DNA from: Microstegium vimineum
Taxonomy: Eukaryota; Streptophyta; Magnoliopsida; Poales; Poaceae
Length of the DNA: 64,000 nucleotides
Direction: 5' to 3'
Assembly (NCBI GenBank): GCA_022036555.1
Contig: CM039126.1
Coordinates: forward strand, 3,374,676-3,438,675
The notes beneath the pieces are model-generated. The model was not told the origin of the DNA, did not search any database, and saw nothing but the letters and a program-made list of their open reading frames with translations. Position numbers and translations under genes: made by a program. Each line of letters begins with the position of its first letter. Position 1 is the stretch's first letter. Below are positions 20,906 to 33,809 of the stretch, piece after piece.

Positions 20906-23900
20906 TTAGACAAAAAAAAAAGTCCATTTCTCCTAATCTTTCATATATATGGCGAAACTTCAAACTATGGAGCGAAAAAATCCATTTACGCTAATATTGC
21001 ATATATATGTGGATTTTCAAAGACAACATCCCCATCTGTAGTGAACACATGGGAAGATCTAGATACTTGCATGGTTGGACAGTTTAAACGTTAACATATC
21101 CAAGACGTCGGGGTATATATAGTTACTGTATTACACAAAGCTTTCTTTCATATAACCCATCTGTAACATATATACATATCGATCACATATGATTGTCTAC
21201 TTGGCCGGAATACGTCGGAGATGTATTACATCATTGTTGTAAATGTTTTTTTTATGATCATATTTCTGGTATCGCCGTTTCAAAGTGTAGATCGATGTGA
21301 CACCCAAAAAAAAAAATCAATATCACTGTGTTTTGAACACACTAATAATAAGTGCAACACAGCACGATCATATGCATGTCGTCACGGATCGGAGTAGTAC
21401 AGTATATAACAATAACAATATATTTATAAATAGCAAGTACAAGTCACATGTGGATTAGTATCTATACCCACACGACATACAGAGGATCAACACATATTGT
21501 TCTTTGACTAGTGTGGTTAAATGTGAGATACAATATACAGAAGTGGCAAGTTTTGTTATAGATCGGAAGAGATACACATAGAATTTGCACCATAAAGAGT
21601 TGGAGTCAATGGGGGCCGAAAGTCATATTTCTAAACCATGCAAGATGTTCAAGGTGTCCAAATAATACAGTGTGTGTATATACAAAACAGAGTAAGGAAT
21701 ATGGTCAATCTCAAAAGCAGAATCTCTAGACTAAATACTCAATTTATACAAAGGACAGTCACGGTACTTAATATGTGTTACAGGAGTGAAGAGCTAACGA
21801 TGTTACTTAAGTGGCAGCTACTCTTGAACTTCTCAACTTTATGGCTGGTAATGGAGCTTCCGGCTCTGAATCTCTGCTCAGACAAACTTCCAAAATGCAG
21901 CATGCTGAAAAAGACCATTTTTACCAAACGAGAATTACAATGAACTGAGAACTATATGATGCAATGGTGGAAAGAATCAATCCAAGTCAAAACCATAGAA
22001 GACAATGGTAGAAGAATAGCAGGTCTCTGGTCTATCTCTGGAGTCATTGACGGTTTTGTCAGACTAAAATCATAATTGCCCAAGCAGGCCACACTTAGCT
22101 AATATGTAACATTTTTCTCTTGCTACAACTTCCAATTTAAAACACATTATAAGTTTAAAAGAGCATACTAACCTAATACATGTGATCTTCAGACCTAGGT
22201 TTTGCATCTTCAGAGACATGCCAACAGCTGAAACTGCACCTTATAACTTATGTGCCTGTACCAGATACAGAGATGGCCACGCTAGCAGAAGTTTCCTAAA
22301 ACATTTTAGGTATTGCACATCAATTTGAAGATAATAGGCATGCTATTAGAAGTTTCCTTAGAGTGCAAGTGGCCTAAGCTAGAACCTATGTGGAAACTAA
22401 ATAAGATAAACCATGTATTTAGTGACCAGACATACCAATTTCACTAAACCAGAACATGAAAGGTATTTTTCAGAGCCCCCACGTAGGATTGATCATTGGT
22501 AGGGCAAAAAATACTAATGACAGATCAGAATAAAAAATTGTGAAGGAATGATAACACTCATTCACCTTTAAACTGAGGAAGAGGAACACTGAAAAAATAC
22601 ACTCCATGTTAGGTTCCACATCTGATATGATAAACCTTAGTATAAAATGCAGATCCTCTGTACACATTAAACCAGGCTGCATAGGTAAGTAAAGAGTAAA
22701 CTAACAGCAATACAAAGAATAGTACAAAATAAATACTACCATGTAATAAGACAAGGCTAATCAACTGTCATTTTTTAATATACATGTTTAAATAATGAAA
22801 ATTTCAATCAATCAATTGCATTTTTAGGATTAGAGAGCAGTAACCATAACTAATCTCCGGTATATAAATGTAAAAATCTAATCCACCTAATTAACAACGT
22901 GAGTCAACAACATTTCATTGGTATAAGCCAAAAGGAAAAGCAGAAACTGGTATATTCATGCACCCTACATAATGTCCTCCAAAAACATAATCTTATGATG
23001 CCTTACGTACTGATGAGCTTGCAGTGTTGATGTATCTTTTATTGTTCCATACAAATAGGTTCAAACCTTTGCTAATCTCTTCTTGCTTAGGACGTTAAAC
23101 ATCAAACCTGAATCCTGCAAGGGCATCCATAATTTAGGTATCAACAAACAAAACTACCCGATGCATGAGTAACTAAAAAACGAGGTAAAGTGCAGATACT
23201 AAAGCCAAGATAGAGTAATCTTTTGTCCTCCATAGCTGAAACAGGATGTTTAGATTGCCTACAGATAATATTAAGACACTAAAAAAGACACAAACAAAAA
23301 AATATTTAGAGCGATCCCATATAAATTTGGTCGGGAAATATGGTCAACTTTGGGTAAAAAGATGGTCCGGGGTTGACTGGATTATCTGGCCATTCGTACA
23401 TATGGTATAGTACTAATATCTACAATTTCCTGTAAGTAGGTCTGTGAAATGGTTAGTTCTCTAAAGGTATCCCAGATACATTCCTAGTCTGTGTAGGACC
23501 ATCAATGGCTCTTTTTTTTGCTTTTAGCCTTTCAAATAGAAAGCACCTAGTTTAGGCTACAAGAAGCGAATAATCGAAGAAGGGAGCAATATGGAGTAGT
23601 ACCTAACTAATTTGGAGCAGAACTAACATCATATTGTATGTAGAGCAGACCCAATCTGGAGCAGAACTAATGAGTAATGAATTTCAGTAAGAGCAGAAGC
23701 AGAAGAAGGAAAGGAGAAGAGCGAAAACTAAATTCAAATTAGCAACTAAAGATCTGATATTACTATATTAGCTTAGTGTTTGATAGGATTAGGGATCCTA
23801 CCTGAATTGCTGCGCAGGTTGATGGGACGGATATCCATTTCCTACAGCCATGATATTTATCAAGGAAATAGAATAGCATAACAAAATAAGAAGAATTATG

Positions 23901-25300
23901 TAGAAGACAAGAGTGATATGCAAATTAAATTCTCGAGATGATATGTTGTAGTCACCTTCAGGTTTCATTGCATGAATGGAGACTGACACTGATCATTCTA
24001 AGACGAAGGCATCAGTATAAAGAGCTATTGCCTTCATCTGTAGATTGTGCTGCCAATCATCCTATCAGTAGGAGGGGACATGCATACAGCCATAGACACA
24101 ATATTTGTTACAAATCTAAATACTGAGATATTTGCAATAATATGTACAGTAAATCCCATATTTGTCTAAGGAGTTACCTGGATGTAGCAAATAAGCCATA
24201 GTTCAAAAATGATGGATATTCTGAAGTCATAGCCATAAACCATAGTGCTTAGGGTTGAACTACATTCTGCAATGAAACCAACAATCAAATTCTTAATATG
24301 CATACAAGGTAAATGCCTAGCTGCAAAGAAAAGAATGGCTAAAGAAAGAGCAGGAATCAGAGTACCTTAAGATTGAGGTGGCTTTAGTATGAAACAAACT
24401 GCCCTTTATAACCTACATCAATGAATAAAATGAAACATCAAATATTAAAATGGTCAAGGTAGCATCATACATAATCGCAAATAGCGCACAAACCTTTGTC
24501 GTGTCAGTTATTCAGTCCTGTAGATATTTCACGTGGGTTAAAAATATACCAGTGCGCATAAAAATTGTACTCAAAGCTCCAAGAAACAAGAGAAGCAAAA
24601 GTGGTCGCACACAACAAAGTGTCTGACAATGTAATCCTTGGGAATAGGCCATGCCCTCAGAATTGACACCATATAATCTGACGTTGCAGGCAATGATCCA
24701 TAAGCAAATAGGAGTGCAAACAAAAGGCAATGATCAGATCAGACAAAGGAATAAATCATCACAGGCAATGGCATTACAAGCTCAGATATCATAATAAAGA
24801 ACTAATTCCAGTGAAGTAGTATGTTACTGAATAGGCAATAAACAACCATTGTCATTGGTGGCTCCAAACTACATAAAACAGAACAGGTACAACGAAATAC
24901 AACAAAACAGAGGGTATCATGGAACAGTTAGAAAGAGATTGCATATAGAGAGAGGTGGCAAAAATGGTATGAACATTAGTTATAATCATCGCCTCAGCTG
25001 TCAACATATTAGAGAGATGTAAGAGGAAGAATCATAGACCATGGTAATTGGCCACTGCATGGAACACTGAACATAATTTTTGATGCAATCGTCACAGCGC
25101 TGGCCCATTCCCTCAAATGATAACAGAAAGAAAACTGGAATCATCACTGCACATGACCTAAATTCAAAGAATAATCCAAAAACCCACCAGCACCAAATAT
25201 CAGTGAAATAGTCATGCGCTCAGATCTATGCCATAATACCTGGCTGCTCTCATAATCCAACTGAACCGAGCAGATCACAACCTACACAGCACCAAAAAAA
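20906..25300. other. Long AT-rich region with no recognised gene
   Basis: Both strands scanned. Only short ORFs with no familiar motif. It may hold introns of a non-coding transcript that starts in the GC-rich island at 25.3-25.8 kb (minus), but no coding exon could be supported. No tRNA cloverleaf, CRISPR or clear LTR was seen. Confidence 0.4.
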
Positions 25301-25302
25301 AA

Positions 25303-25826
25303 TTAAGCGGCAACCTTGTCGATTAGTAAGACAATGGGGAGGAGAACAGTAGATGTAGCCCGAAATTGCCCTTGCCTCCATGCATACAGCAGATTGAAAG
25401 AGAGGAAGAGAGATGAGCCCCTGTGGGGGACAGTGGCTGCCGGCCCACAGAAGCGGCCACTACAGGGGCCTGGCCGTGCACGGGGGCCGTCGTTGCGTCG
25501 CCACATCAGGAGTAAGAGAGAGAAAGAGAGGCGGGGGAGGAGGGGATAGCGGGCAGCGCCGAGGCCCGCTCACGCCGCTGCGGCGCACACCGGTGGTGCC
25601 GTCGCCCCGGCCGCAGCGCCGCCACGTCCAGAGAGAGAGAGAGAGGAAGAGGAGGAGCAGCGGGGGCGGCAGCGGGAGTGGTGGAGGCGGGAGCGGGGCC
25701 CTGCCGTACCGGAGGCCGGGCACCGGTGCGCTGCCGCTTCTGGAACGAGAGAGGGAGGGAGAAAAAAAAACTAACGGAGGTTTCGGGAAGGATCACGTAG
25801 ATATTTTATCCAGGCCTACACAGTAA
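25303..25826 (-). other. GC-rich gene-like 5' island
   Basis: Minus strand from about 25800: CTCTCTCT runs, high GC, overlapping long frames (87-137 residues on both strands) with low-complexity Pro/Arg/Gly content. It resembles the 5' UTR or first exon of a plant transcript running left. No protein family recognised and no coding claim made. Confidence 0.3.
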
Positions 25827-25951
25827 AACGTACGGTAGATTAATAATCACCGTAAATAGTAAATCAAACGTCAAACGGTGGTGAATAAATTTGCTAACGT
25901 GGCTGCGCTAGCTATCGGTCAACCCGAGCCGTAATGTAGTTAACTAGGAGA

Positions 25952-25990
25952 CTAGGAGATAGGCGCGCTTCGCCATGCCCGTAAAAATGT
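25952..25990 (-). mobile_element. Probable Helitron 3' terminus (minus orientation)
   Basis: Minus strand reads ACGGGCATGGCGAAGCGCGC then CTATCTCCTAG and T. GGCG/CGCC can form the terminal hairpin and CTAG is a CTRR end. If right, the element extends to higher coordinates, possibly over the GC-rich segment at 28.25-28.8 kb. Its 5' end was not located. The word ACTAGGAG is doubled at the edge. Confidence 0.45.
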
Positions 25991-26087
25991 GCGACAGAAT
26001 TGAATTGTTGTATCTCCAAAATTAAAAAGATAGTTATGTACCATTTGTAGTTAAAGAATGTTATCTACGCGTATTGATAATAGAAAG

Positions 26088-26164
26088 AAATTATGTTCTA
26101 ATAACTACAAATGTTGGGGACATAGGATATGTTCCAATAACTACAAATGTTGGGGACATAGGAT
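26088..26164. repeat. Tandem repeat, two units of about 37 bp
   Basis: AATAACTACAAATGTTGGGG followed by ACATAGGAT occurs twice in a row, joined by ATGTTCC. No coding role seen. Confidence 0.75.
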
Positions 26165-26639
26165 GCTAACATCACACATAATACAGTTAATTCATGTGAT
26201 TGTCAAACATAAAAATCAACCATTAAAAGGATGGCAATAATTGCCATGAAAGCAAACCTATTGAACACTAGGTGTGCGGCAAAAGCAAATTCACACGGTA
26301 AATGTAAGAAACCCTTCAACTCATTATACGATGCTGGTCCTGAAGGCTCAAAGCAGGCACACGGATTCATAAATTGACCAACACCACATATGCATAATAT
26401 CACATTATAGATAAACATTTACATAGGTCTAGCAACTAATATGATAGGCTTGAATAATGTAAGCAGAGCAAACATCAGCTAATGTAGAAGCTAATCGACT
26501 AAGCATTGCATTGGTATGGTTTCACTAAGCATAAGAATGGTTGCCTTGCAGTTTGTCGACAGTTGCGTAGAACGCTTATTGAACCGACGGTTCAAGGAAA
26601 TCTACATATGTAATTGGAATAAATGTAATTTAGATATTA

Positions 26640-26792
26640 AGAAAGGGAGAACTACATCAAATAAGTTATGCAAGTTTATGACATGTTCACATATATTACT
26701 TGGGAAAATGGAAAAGCACAGGAGGACCACAAGCAAATCAGTTATGCAAGTTTGTGGCAACTGTACACATATATTACTTGTGAAAATGAAAA
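26640..26792. repeat. Imperfect direct repeat, two units of about 75 bp
   Basis: Words CAAATAAGTTATGCAAGTTT / CAAATCAGTTATGCAAGTTT and ACATATATTACTTGGGAAAA / ACATATATTACTTGTGAAAA recur in the same order about 76 bp apart. Confidence 0.7.
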
Positions 26793-28248
26793 TGTGAGCA
26801 ACAAAATATAGTTATCAAAGCTGGAAAATTGAACCTGAAAAAAACATTCTAAATTGACCTTTACATTAGTAAAGTAACCTTATCGCTTGATCAGAGTGTA
26901 ATATGCTTATATGAGTGCCCTATGGCAAAAGAGGCTCCAAGGAACAAACCATTGTCATATTATTAAAAAGATAGAACTAAGCATAGCAACATACTTGGAT
27001 CAACAGAGAGTAGAGGCACACAGAACAGAAGCATTACAATATCATTGTGTTGGCAGAATAGAAAGTGCCTCGGCTCCCTAGATGATGGCTCCCTTGCCAC
27101 CTATAAAGGTATGAGCTATAGTATAATTAAAAAATATGAGCTTGCATATATTATTGTGTATATGCAGTATGGGCGTCTTGGAAAACTGAGGCGGTAAAAT
27201 AGGAAGTTAGGAACAGAAAAAAGACTATTTAAAGCAGCATGGAGACCAAAATTAGATTCTTAAGTTAACTTATCTATGTAATCTACAAAACCATAGATCA
27301 TGTAATCATAAAGTTCACTCAAGTATGGCCTAGAAGTGGATAGTCTAACTGCCATTAATAAGCACACAAATAAGCAGACATACTAACCTTCTTTTTCTGA
27401 TGAATCTCTGGCATAACCGGTGGTTCTCATGGATGACTTTCAGGTTGTCAAATGGATAACAGAAAGCTACCGGTGCCTAGTAATAGATGAACTTTCAAAT
27501 GACTTCATAGACACGACAACTCTTATCTGATGGTGTCTCATTTTCTCCTCGGAGATAAAATTGAATCAGGCAAGAGAATAAATCGAGAAGAAGCGATGGT
27601 GGCTATAGTAGCAGACCGCAGGGCTTACCAAGCAGATTGCTCAAATAGGCAACAAGGTTTGTAGTTGTCAGCCAATTGACCAAATGCTACTGTACCGTTT
27701 CAGCTATAGAAATGTTTAATATTTTTTTTGCCTCATGTACACATGTCTTTATCACACATTCACACAAAATTACATCTCGCATAAATGAACCAGAAAAACA
27801 ATTTAAAAAATCACTATGGGTAACATATTGATTGAATAACGTAGATACTGACGATCAACATAGATGTCTGCAGAGTTTGCATGCCTTACTGACCAAACCG
27901 ATGAGACAACAAATGAGGTTTTTTTATGTCCCTACGCAATATCCAGCTTCCTGTGAGGCACATACTTGCAATTACCTTAGTGTTGATTTCTCCACCTGAA
28001 AGGTTTTCTTTTCAGCACATCCTCTGAAGTGTTGTTTCACTGCTGTCACCAGGAGCACTTGCAGGTGTTTGCACCGATCTTGCACAATATGTCTGCAATT
28101 TGGGAAAATTATTAGTATTCTTACGCCTTTTCATGATCGTTGAAATTGTAAGAAGAAAGAATGATTTGGCAGCTCTTGCATGCTTTGATGACAAATGCAG
28201 ACATAACTTTCAGCAAAATGACCAGATATATTAGACTGATATGTAAAC

Positions 28249-28797
28249 TTATACCAAGATTGAGAAGAGGGTGGAGATCAGACATAGACCCAGATTGAGG
28301 AGGGGAAACAGACCTTTTGGTGTCAAAATGGCGAGGTACTCTAGGACGGCGGCGAGGTATCCAAGGATGGCCGCGAGGTCCAGCGAGGCATATTCGAGAA
28401 CAACGACGAGGTGGATCTGGGGACGGCGGAGATGAGGCTCAGCGTGGCCTCCAATGGGCGTTTCTGCGTCAGGCCTGCCGGCACCCCAGCCTCCATCGCC
28501 ATCACCGCCTCTCGTCATGGATCCACTGACGCTGACGCCGGTGGCAGCACGGCCACAGCATCCGCGAGCGTCGCCGCTGGGAAAGCTGGCCACAGTGGAG
28601 ATGGAAAGGGCCGGGTAAAGCGGAGGCGGAGGCGGCGACAGCGACGGCGAGACAGCCGGGCACAAAATCTGCGCGCGGTGCCGGTGATGGAGACGGAGGC
28701 GGAGGCGGATGCGTCGAGGCGGATGCAGGTCCGGGAGAGAGAGAAAGAGGAGGCGCTGCACTTTTTTTGTTTGACGGGGAGAGGAGGACCTGAGCAC
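28249..28797 (-). other. GC-rich ORF of 182 codons, identity unknown
   Basis: Open minus-strand frame starting MLRSSSPRQTKKVQRLLFLS, rich in Arg/Pro/His, with a hydrophobic tail (ILGYLAAVLEYLAILTPKGL, then LLNLGLCLISTLFSI). A splice donor-like GTATAAG follows the end. Compositional bias makes the frame weak evidence. It could be a gene end carried in the Helitron that ends at 25952. Confidence 0.3.
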
Positions 28798-29009
28798 GCG
28801 GGCCCAGGCTGAGGAGGCGGACTATTCTGGAGAGGCTAAACCGAGGCTAGCACAAGCACGAGCTTACGTGTCAGCGTTCCATTGATGAACAGTAATCTAA
28901 ACAGTGCATCAAGCGCTCTGGTTACGCGGAATATACGCGTTATACGGATGTTAATACTAACTAATAATTAATGCTTGCACAAGCATACGAGGCGGTAGCT
29001 TATTTCATA

Positions 29010-29268
29010 CTCCCTCCGTATCCTAATTAGATGACGTTTTGAACAGCGATACGGTCTTCCAAACATAACTTTGACCTCTTGTTTTTATAAAAATATTTAT
29101 GGAATAATGATATATGTATACTTTTATGAAAATATTTTTCAAGACAAATCTATTCATATAACTTTCACATTTGGAATCTTAACAACTTAAAAGTTATTGA
29201 TGATTTATATTCTCAATATTTGACTCAAAGCTTGTCCAAAACGTCATCTAATTATGATACGAAGGAAG
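29010..29268. mobile_element. Stowaway MITE
   Basis: TA duplications at 29008-29009 and 29269-29270. Inverted ends: CTCCCTCCGTATCCTAATTA at left, and its near-perfect inverse TAATTATGATACGAAGGAAG at right, with GATGACGTTTT / AAAACGTCATC arms next to them. Typical length (259 bp) and AT-rich middle. Confidence 0.85.
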
Positions 29269-29489
29269 TATACAGAGTGATGTAGTATACACGTATACGA
29301 TCGACCTTGATAGCCGCGATGATGGCGAGCTAGCTGGGTCCATAATACAGTCACATATATATTTAGTTTACTCTGGATAAATGCGAGTGTATATGTAGTT
29401 ATTACTAGTAATGCATGATTATTATGTAATCATGCTATGCAGCAGAGGTACAGGCCAGTTGCGTATTCCTGCACCCTGCAGCAATAGTA

Positions 29490-29874
29490 TTACTGGTTGT
29501 TGGGGAGTGTCGGGTTGCAGTCGCCGACGTTGGGTGACTGAGAGTTCCGGCCGAGGCTGTCCACAACGTCCAAGACCAAGCTGTTGACGGCCCCAGGTGT
29601 AGCGCTTTCGATCCCGGCGGCGTCGACGATGTTGTCGCAGACGCAGTCGAAGACCTCACGCGTTGTCAGCTCGTCAAACTTGGCCAGGGTCTCGTCAGAC
29701 AGCGGATCACGACGTTTGATGGCGTCCACGATTATCTCTTTGATGTCGGCGGGGCACCCTGGCGGCGCATCGTCCTCCTCCGGCGCCTGAGCGGCGGCGG
29801 TAGTGGCCGCCGCGAACAGGAGAACCGTGGCCAGCAGCAGGGCGGCGGCGGCCGGAGCCGACGACGACAGCCAT
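29490..29874 (-). pseudogene. Small secreted protein with signal-peptide frameshift
   Basis: The mature part reads APEEDDAPPGCPADIKEIIV, then DELTTREVFDCVCDNIVDAA and a tail GDCNPTLPNNQ with stop at 29490. Four Cys. Upstream in the same frame is a good signal peptide core (AAAALLLATVLLFAAATTAA), but no ATG opens that frame. The only well-placed ATG (29872-29874, AAGCAATGG context) reads MAVVVGSGRRR and is off by one base; removing one base in GGCTCCGGCC would join the two. Family not recognised. Promoter TATA lies about 115 bp upstream. Either a young pseudogene or a base error. Confidence 0.6.
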
Positions 29875-29985
29875 TGCTTGGTTTGTACAGTACTGTACGT
29901 ACGCAGCTCCTGGTGTAGGCCGGGAATTCTTAGTAGCTATTGTATTGTTGTATGTGTATATTTCTATGAGGCATGCATATGCGTG

Positions 29986-29995
29986 CTATTTATAG
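29986..29995 (-). promoter_or_regulatory. TATA box of the small secreted-protein gene
   Basis: Minus strand CTATAAATAG, a consensus plant TATA box, 112 bp upstream of the candidate ATG. The leader contains one short upstream ORF (ATGCCTCATAG). Confidence 0.65.
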
Positions 29996-30459
29996 GGTGC
30001 AGCACAAGGACCAGGCATTTCTCGGCAGGGAGCAATTATTTTGCAATTTCGCCACGTTTTTTTTTTGAAAGAACGCAATTTCGCCACGTACGTACGTGCT
30101 ACCGAACGAACCCGCGGGGCAGGTAAATTCAGACCATATACGGCTCAGGAACGTGCAGTATAACGGAATTGTTATGGATGTATATCCAAGACGATCGACT
30201 TTGCAATCATGTGTACGTACAAGTACGTACTATTTTATATACGCATATATGTTTGTTATACGGTAGTTACCAGTTATAAAAGTTTAGCGTTGGCATATCT
30301 ATCATCCACGTATATATGTAAATCGATCATATCGGCACGTGTTGTACTGAACGATTTTAATGGCAATGCAAGAAAAACACTTCAATGTCCTATTGATCCC
30401 GCCTTCTCAGGAGCAACCAGCTCATTTAATCTCACAGTGAAAGAAGACCAAAATAAAGA

Positions 30460-33400
30460 TAATTAAAGGGAAAAGAAAACGCTTCAAGAAATGATGATAT
30501 ACATATTATATTATGAAATCTTTGAAAGGAGAGGAATACAAAAATTTTTCAATAATGCTCATGAATCGACAATGCAAGTGACTTCCAGAGTCGAAAGGAT
30601 ATTGAGCAAAGGAAGAGGATGTTACCTTTAAAGGGTAATCAACTTAGAAAATATATACACCGGTACAAGAGGGGCTTTTAACCCTGGTCGATTTGGCCCT
30701 TTAGTCCCGGTATAGGAGTCGGGATTAAAGATTCGAGACTAAATGTCCCACCTTTAAAGGGCGTGGCAAATACAGTGGCGTCTATATTTGTCTATCTGCT
30801 CTAGAACTGTGCTATGGAGACTAAAAGTGCTCATGGCAAAAGTGGGTAGGGCTGTGATCACTGAGTTGGCTAACTCGAGCCTGCCAGCTTGACGTCGAAA
30901 ATGAAGAAGCAGTAGCTAATCTTCTTTCACACTTAGTTACTAGTGGAGTAAAGTCAACAACTCTTGGTTTGGAGAGACTTAGAGGTAGCCCTAAGTACAG
31001 AGAACCGAACCGAACTAATCGGAACCGAAACCGAACTAACCGAAACCGAAAATTTCAATTCCTAATTCGGTTCCCAGTTCCAAATAACCGAAATTAGTCC
31101 GGTCAATTCGGTTCTTCACCTCGGTTAACCGAAATAACACATTAGGCCCAATTATCAGACAGAAAAAGGCTCAGCCCAACATAGCTTGGTATATATACAG
31201 CCTCTCCAAACCCTACTCCACTCCACTCCACCCTCCCAGCCGCCACCAGGACTCCAGCAGTGGGCGTCGCCCTTCCCCTTGCGCGTTCGGCGCGAGCCAT
31301 TCAAAATGGGAATGGGCCGGCCCGGACCTGGCCTTGGACCTGGCCCTATGGCCCCGAGGCCAATTCGCAAGGCCACGGGCCGACCCAAATCTTCTATAGT
31401 CTTTAGCCTCGCTGACCCAATGGGTATCCTGGGGCCGACCCAAAATATTATCACTTTGTATATAACTATGCATTTAGTAGACAACTGTGCATGCTTAATA
31501 TAACTAAATGAAATCCCCAAAGTTATAATAATTATATAACAGAACCATAAGTAAAGATGCGACAATCATTGAGAGCAAAGAAAAATATTCACGGCTCTGC
31601 TCTCTCTTTTCATTTTCTTTCGGCTCCATGCCAGCTAACCTCTACTCTGCTCTCCAACTTGGTGCTGGACTGCTGGGCAACCTGTACTCTGCTAACACGA
31701 GGCGAGAGATCGATGCAGTCCAGTGCAGTGCATGCAGGCAGGCGACGTTTGGCCAAAATTTATCCGTGCTCATGCGTGCTTAATGCTTGCATTTGTATAG
31801 TTTGTAACATAAGTATATGAATTTTAAATTAGGCCTCCGACATCCAAAGCACGAGAAAAGATGAGACGTGTTGTTTTTTCTATTATAGAATAAATAAATA
31901 CAGATTAACAATGTTTTTTCTTGGGAGCAAGAGGATTATACCTGGAAAAATTGAAGGTTGCCATGTCGATTATACTACGAACAATGACGATTAAGGAGTC
32001 CATGGATCATGAGCTAGAAAAAATTAAAAAATATATATTATTAATATAACAAGTGAGTCGATCCATGGTACCCATTGGGTCAATGAGGTCCGGCCCTATT
32101 GACCTATTTTAAAATTTAGAGCAGACCCCTATAGTCGGATCGAATACCCAATGGGTCGACCCGACCCATTCCCATCTTGAGGCACCATTAATGACTTGCC
32201 ATAATTTATTTTGAGCCCAGTAGAAATTCCATAGGAGTGGAGAATACCTTTGAGGGCTATCAGTTGGGTTGCTGAGGCTTCCACGATTAGCAGTGTCATC
32301 AGCATGATGTATTAGTGGAAAATCAAGTGTGTTGGGCGGCGTTTGCCGATGGGAACAGTAAGGTGGTGCCGATAGCTCCCGGTCTGGGGGTGGTTGGGCG
32401 GCGGTTCGGTCTGGGGTTGGCTGTCCGCCATCGACATCGACATCGACATCGACATCGAGGAGTCGAGGGAGGCGGCGGCGGGGTAGGGGGGATTGCCGGT
32501 TGTTGTTCAGAGGTAAGGGATGAGTGACACTTCGCCGATTTGGGGCCTGTGGACTTTGGGCTTGGGCTCTGCCGTGGCCCGTAGGGCTGTTGTAGAAGAC
32601 CCCCGGTGTAAAATCTAATTCCGAGATTCTAAGATATTTTAGATCAGGACTTGATTAATGGTTGAGATGAGACTGAGAAAGTGATAAACAAAGCAATACG
32701 ACGAGACTTACATATTGATGACACGATCAAAAAGTTAACCGTAGTCTGATTTTGCGATGATGAAGTGCCCTCTTTATCTCGTATATATCCTTATATTAAC
32801 AAAAGAAGAAAATAACCGACTCTTCTCTTCTATTCTTCTTATTCTTCTTCTTATCTGAATCTGAAATATACTAAAAAAGATTGGGAAACAAATGAGAATA
32901 CACGTTTACGTCAGTTGGACTTCTATTTGTAGCTCGGCTCTATCTTGCATTGCATGGTTCAGGGTAGATCTCGAATCCGAGTTCTATCCAGCCGGTCCGG
33001 TATGAGTTTGGCTCGCATTACTGCTTTCAAATAGGAATCACTCCCTAACCTGGCTTGGTCCACATATATGTACGCATATTTGAATCCAAATTCCAACCAG
33101 CCTGTTGCTCGACCATGCAACAGAGCAACAGGCTTCGTGATCCAAACGGGAAAAAAAGCTAGTATTTTTTATGCAAGTACTTGTAGTACTCGAGCTAGTA
33201 GTCCATGCATCGGCTAGGTCCAAAGCTGGAAGGGCTTCGTGATCCGGTTTCCGGTCACGTCGCCGCCGAGTCCAGGTCCGAGTCGTGAAACATCCATCTT
33301 TTGGTACACGCCGCGACGAACTCGCTTCCGCAACCGCCGTCCATCGTCAGTGCCACCGGCCCATATCTTTTTTTTTCCTTTTTCGAGGTAACGGCCCATA

Positions 33401-33600
33401 TATGTTAACCAACAACTTCCGCCATCGCGGTTACATTTGCATCAACATCAATAACTGCATCTCCATAGTTCAAGAAAAATAACTGCATCACCAAATGGTG
33501 ATTCCCACTAGATTAAATAAACATGCACATATTTGATCCAAACGAAGATGCATGAGAAACTGGATCGACGTCATTCTGCTATTTAAAAATTATAAACGAA
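30460..33600. other. Intergenic, repeat debris
   Basis: No gene supported. 30660-30770 has TTTAGTCCCGGTATAGG and GGGACTAAA-like words resembling Tourist/Harbinger MITE ends. 31000-31130 is rich in CCGAAC / CCGAAA words. 31290-31440 and 32060-32180 share GACCCAATGGGTA and GGGTCGACCCGACCC words. 32428-32458 is a GACATC hexanucleotide microsatellite. Confidence 0.4.
32428..32458. repeat. (CATCGA)n microsatellite
   Basis: Five uninterrupted units of CATCGA. Confidence 0.95.
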
Positions 33601-33809
33601 AAAATATAACCAAAATTTGATTCTTGCCTGTGCAAAGACAATGGTGGTTTCTTCTCCCACCCCCCCCCCCCAAAAAAAAAAACTGAATAAAGTCGTTCGT
33701 AGTTTACTGCCACTAATTTCTAAATCATTCTGCTATCAAAATTTGTTACTGCTCCATCAAGTGTTGCATGAAATGGCAGTGTGCTCCCCTCACAGCAGCA
33801 ATAAATCGA

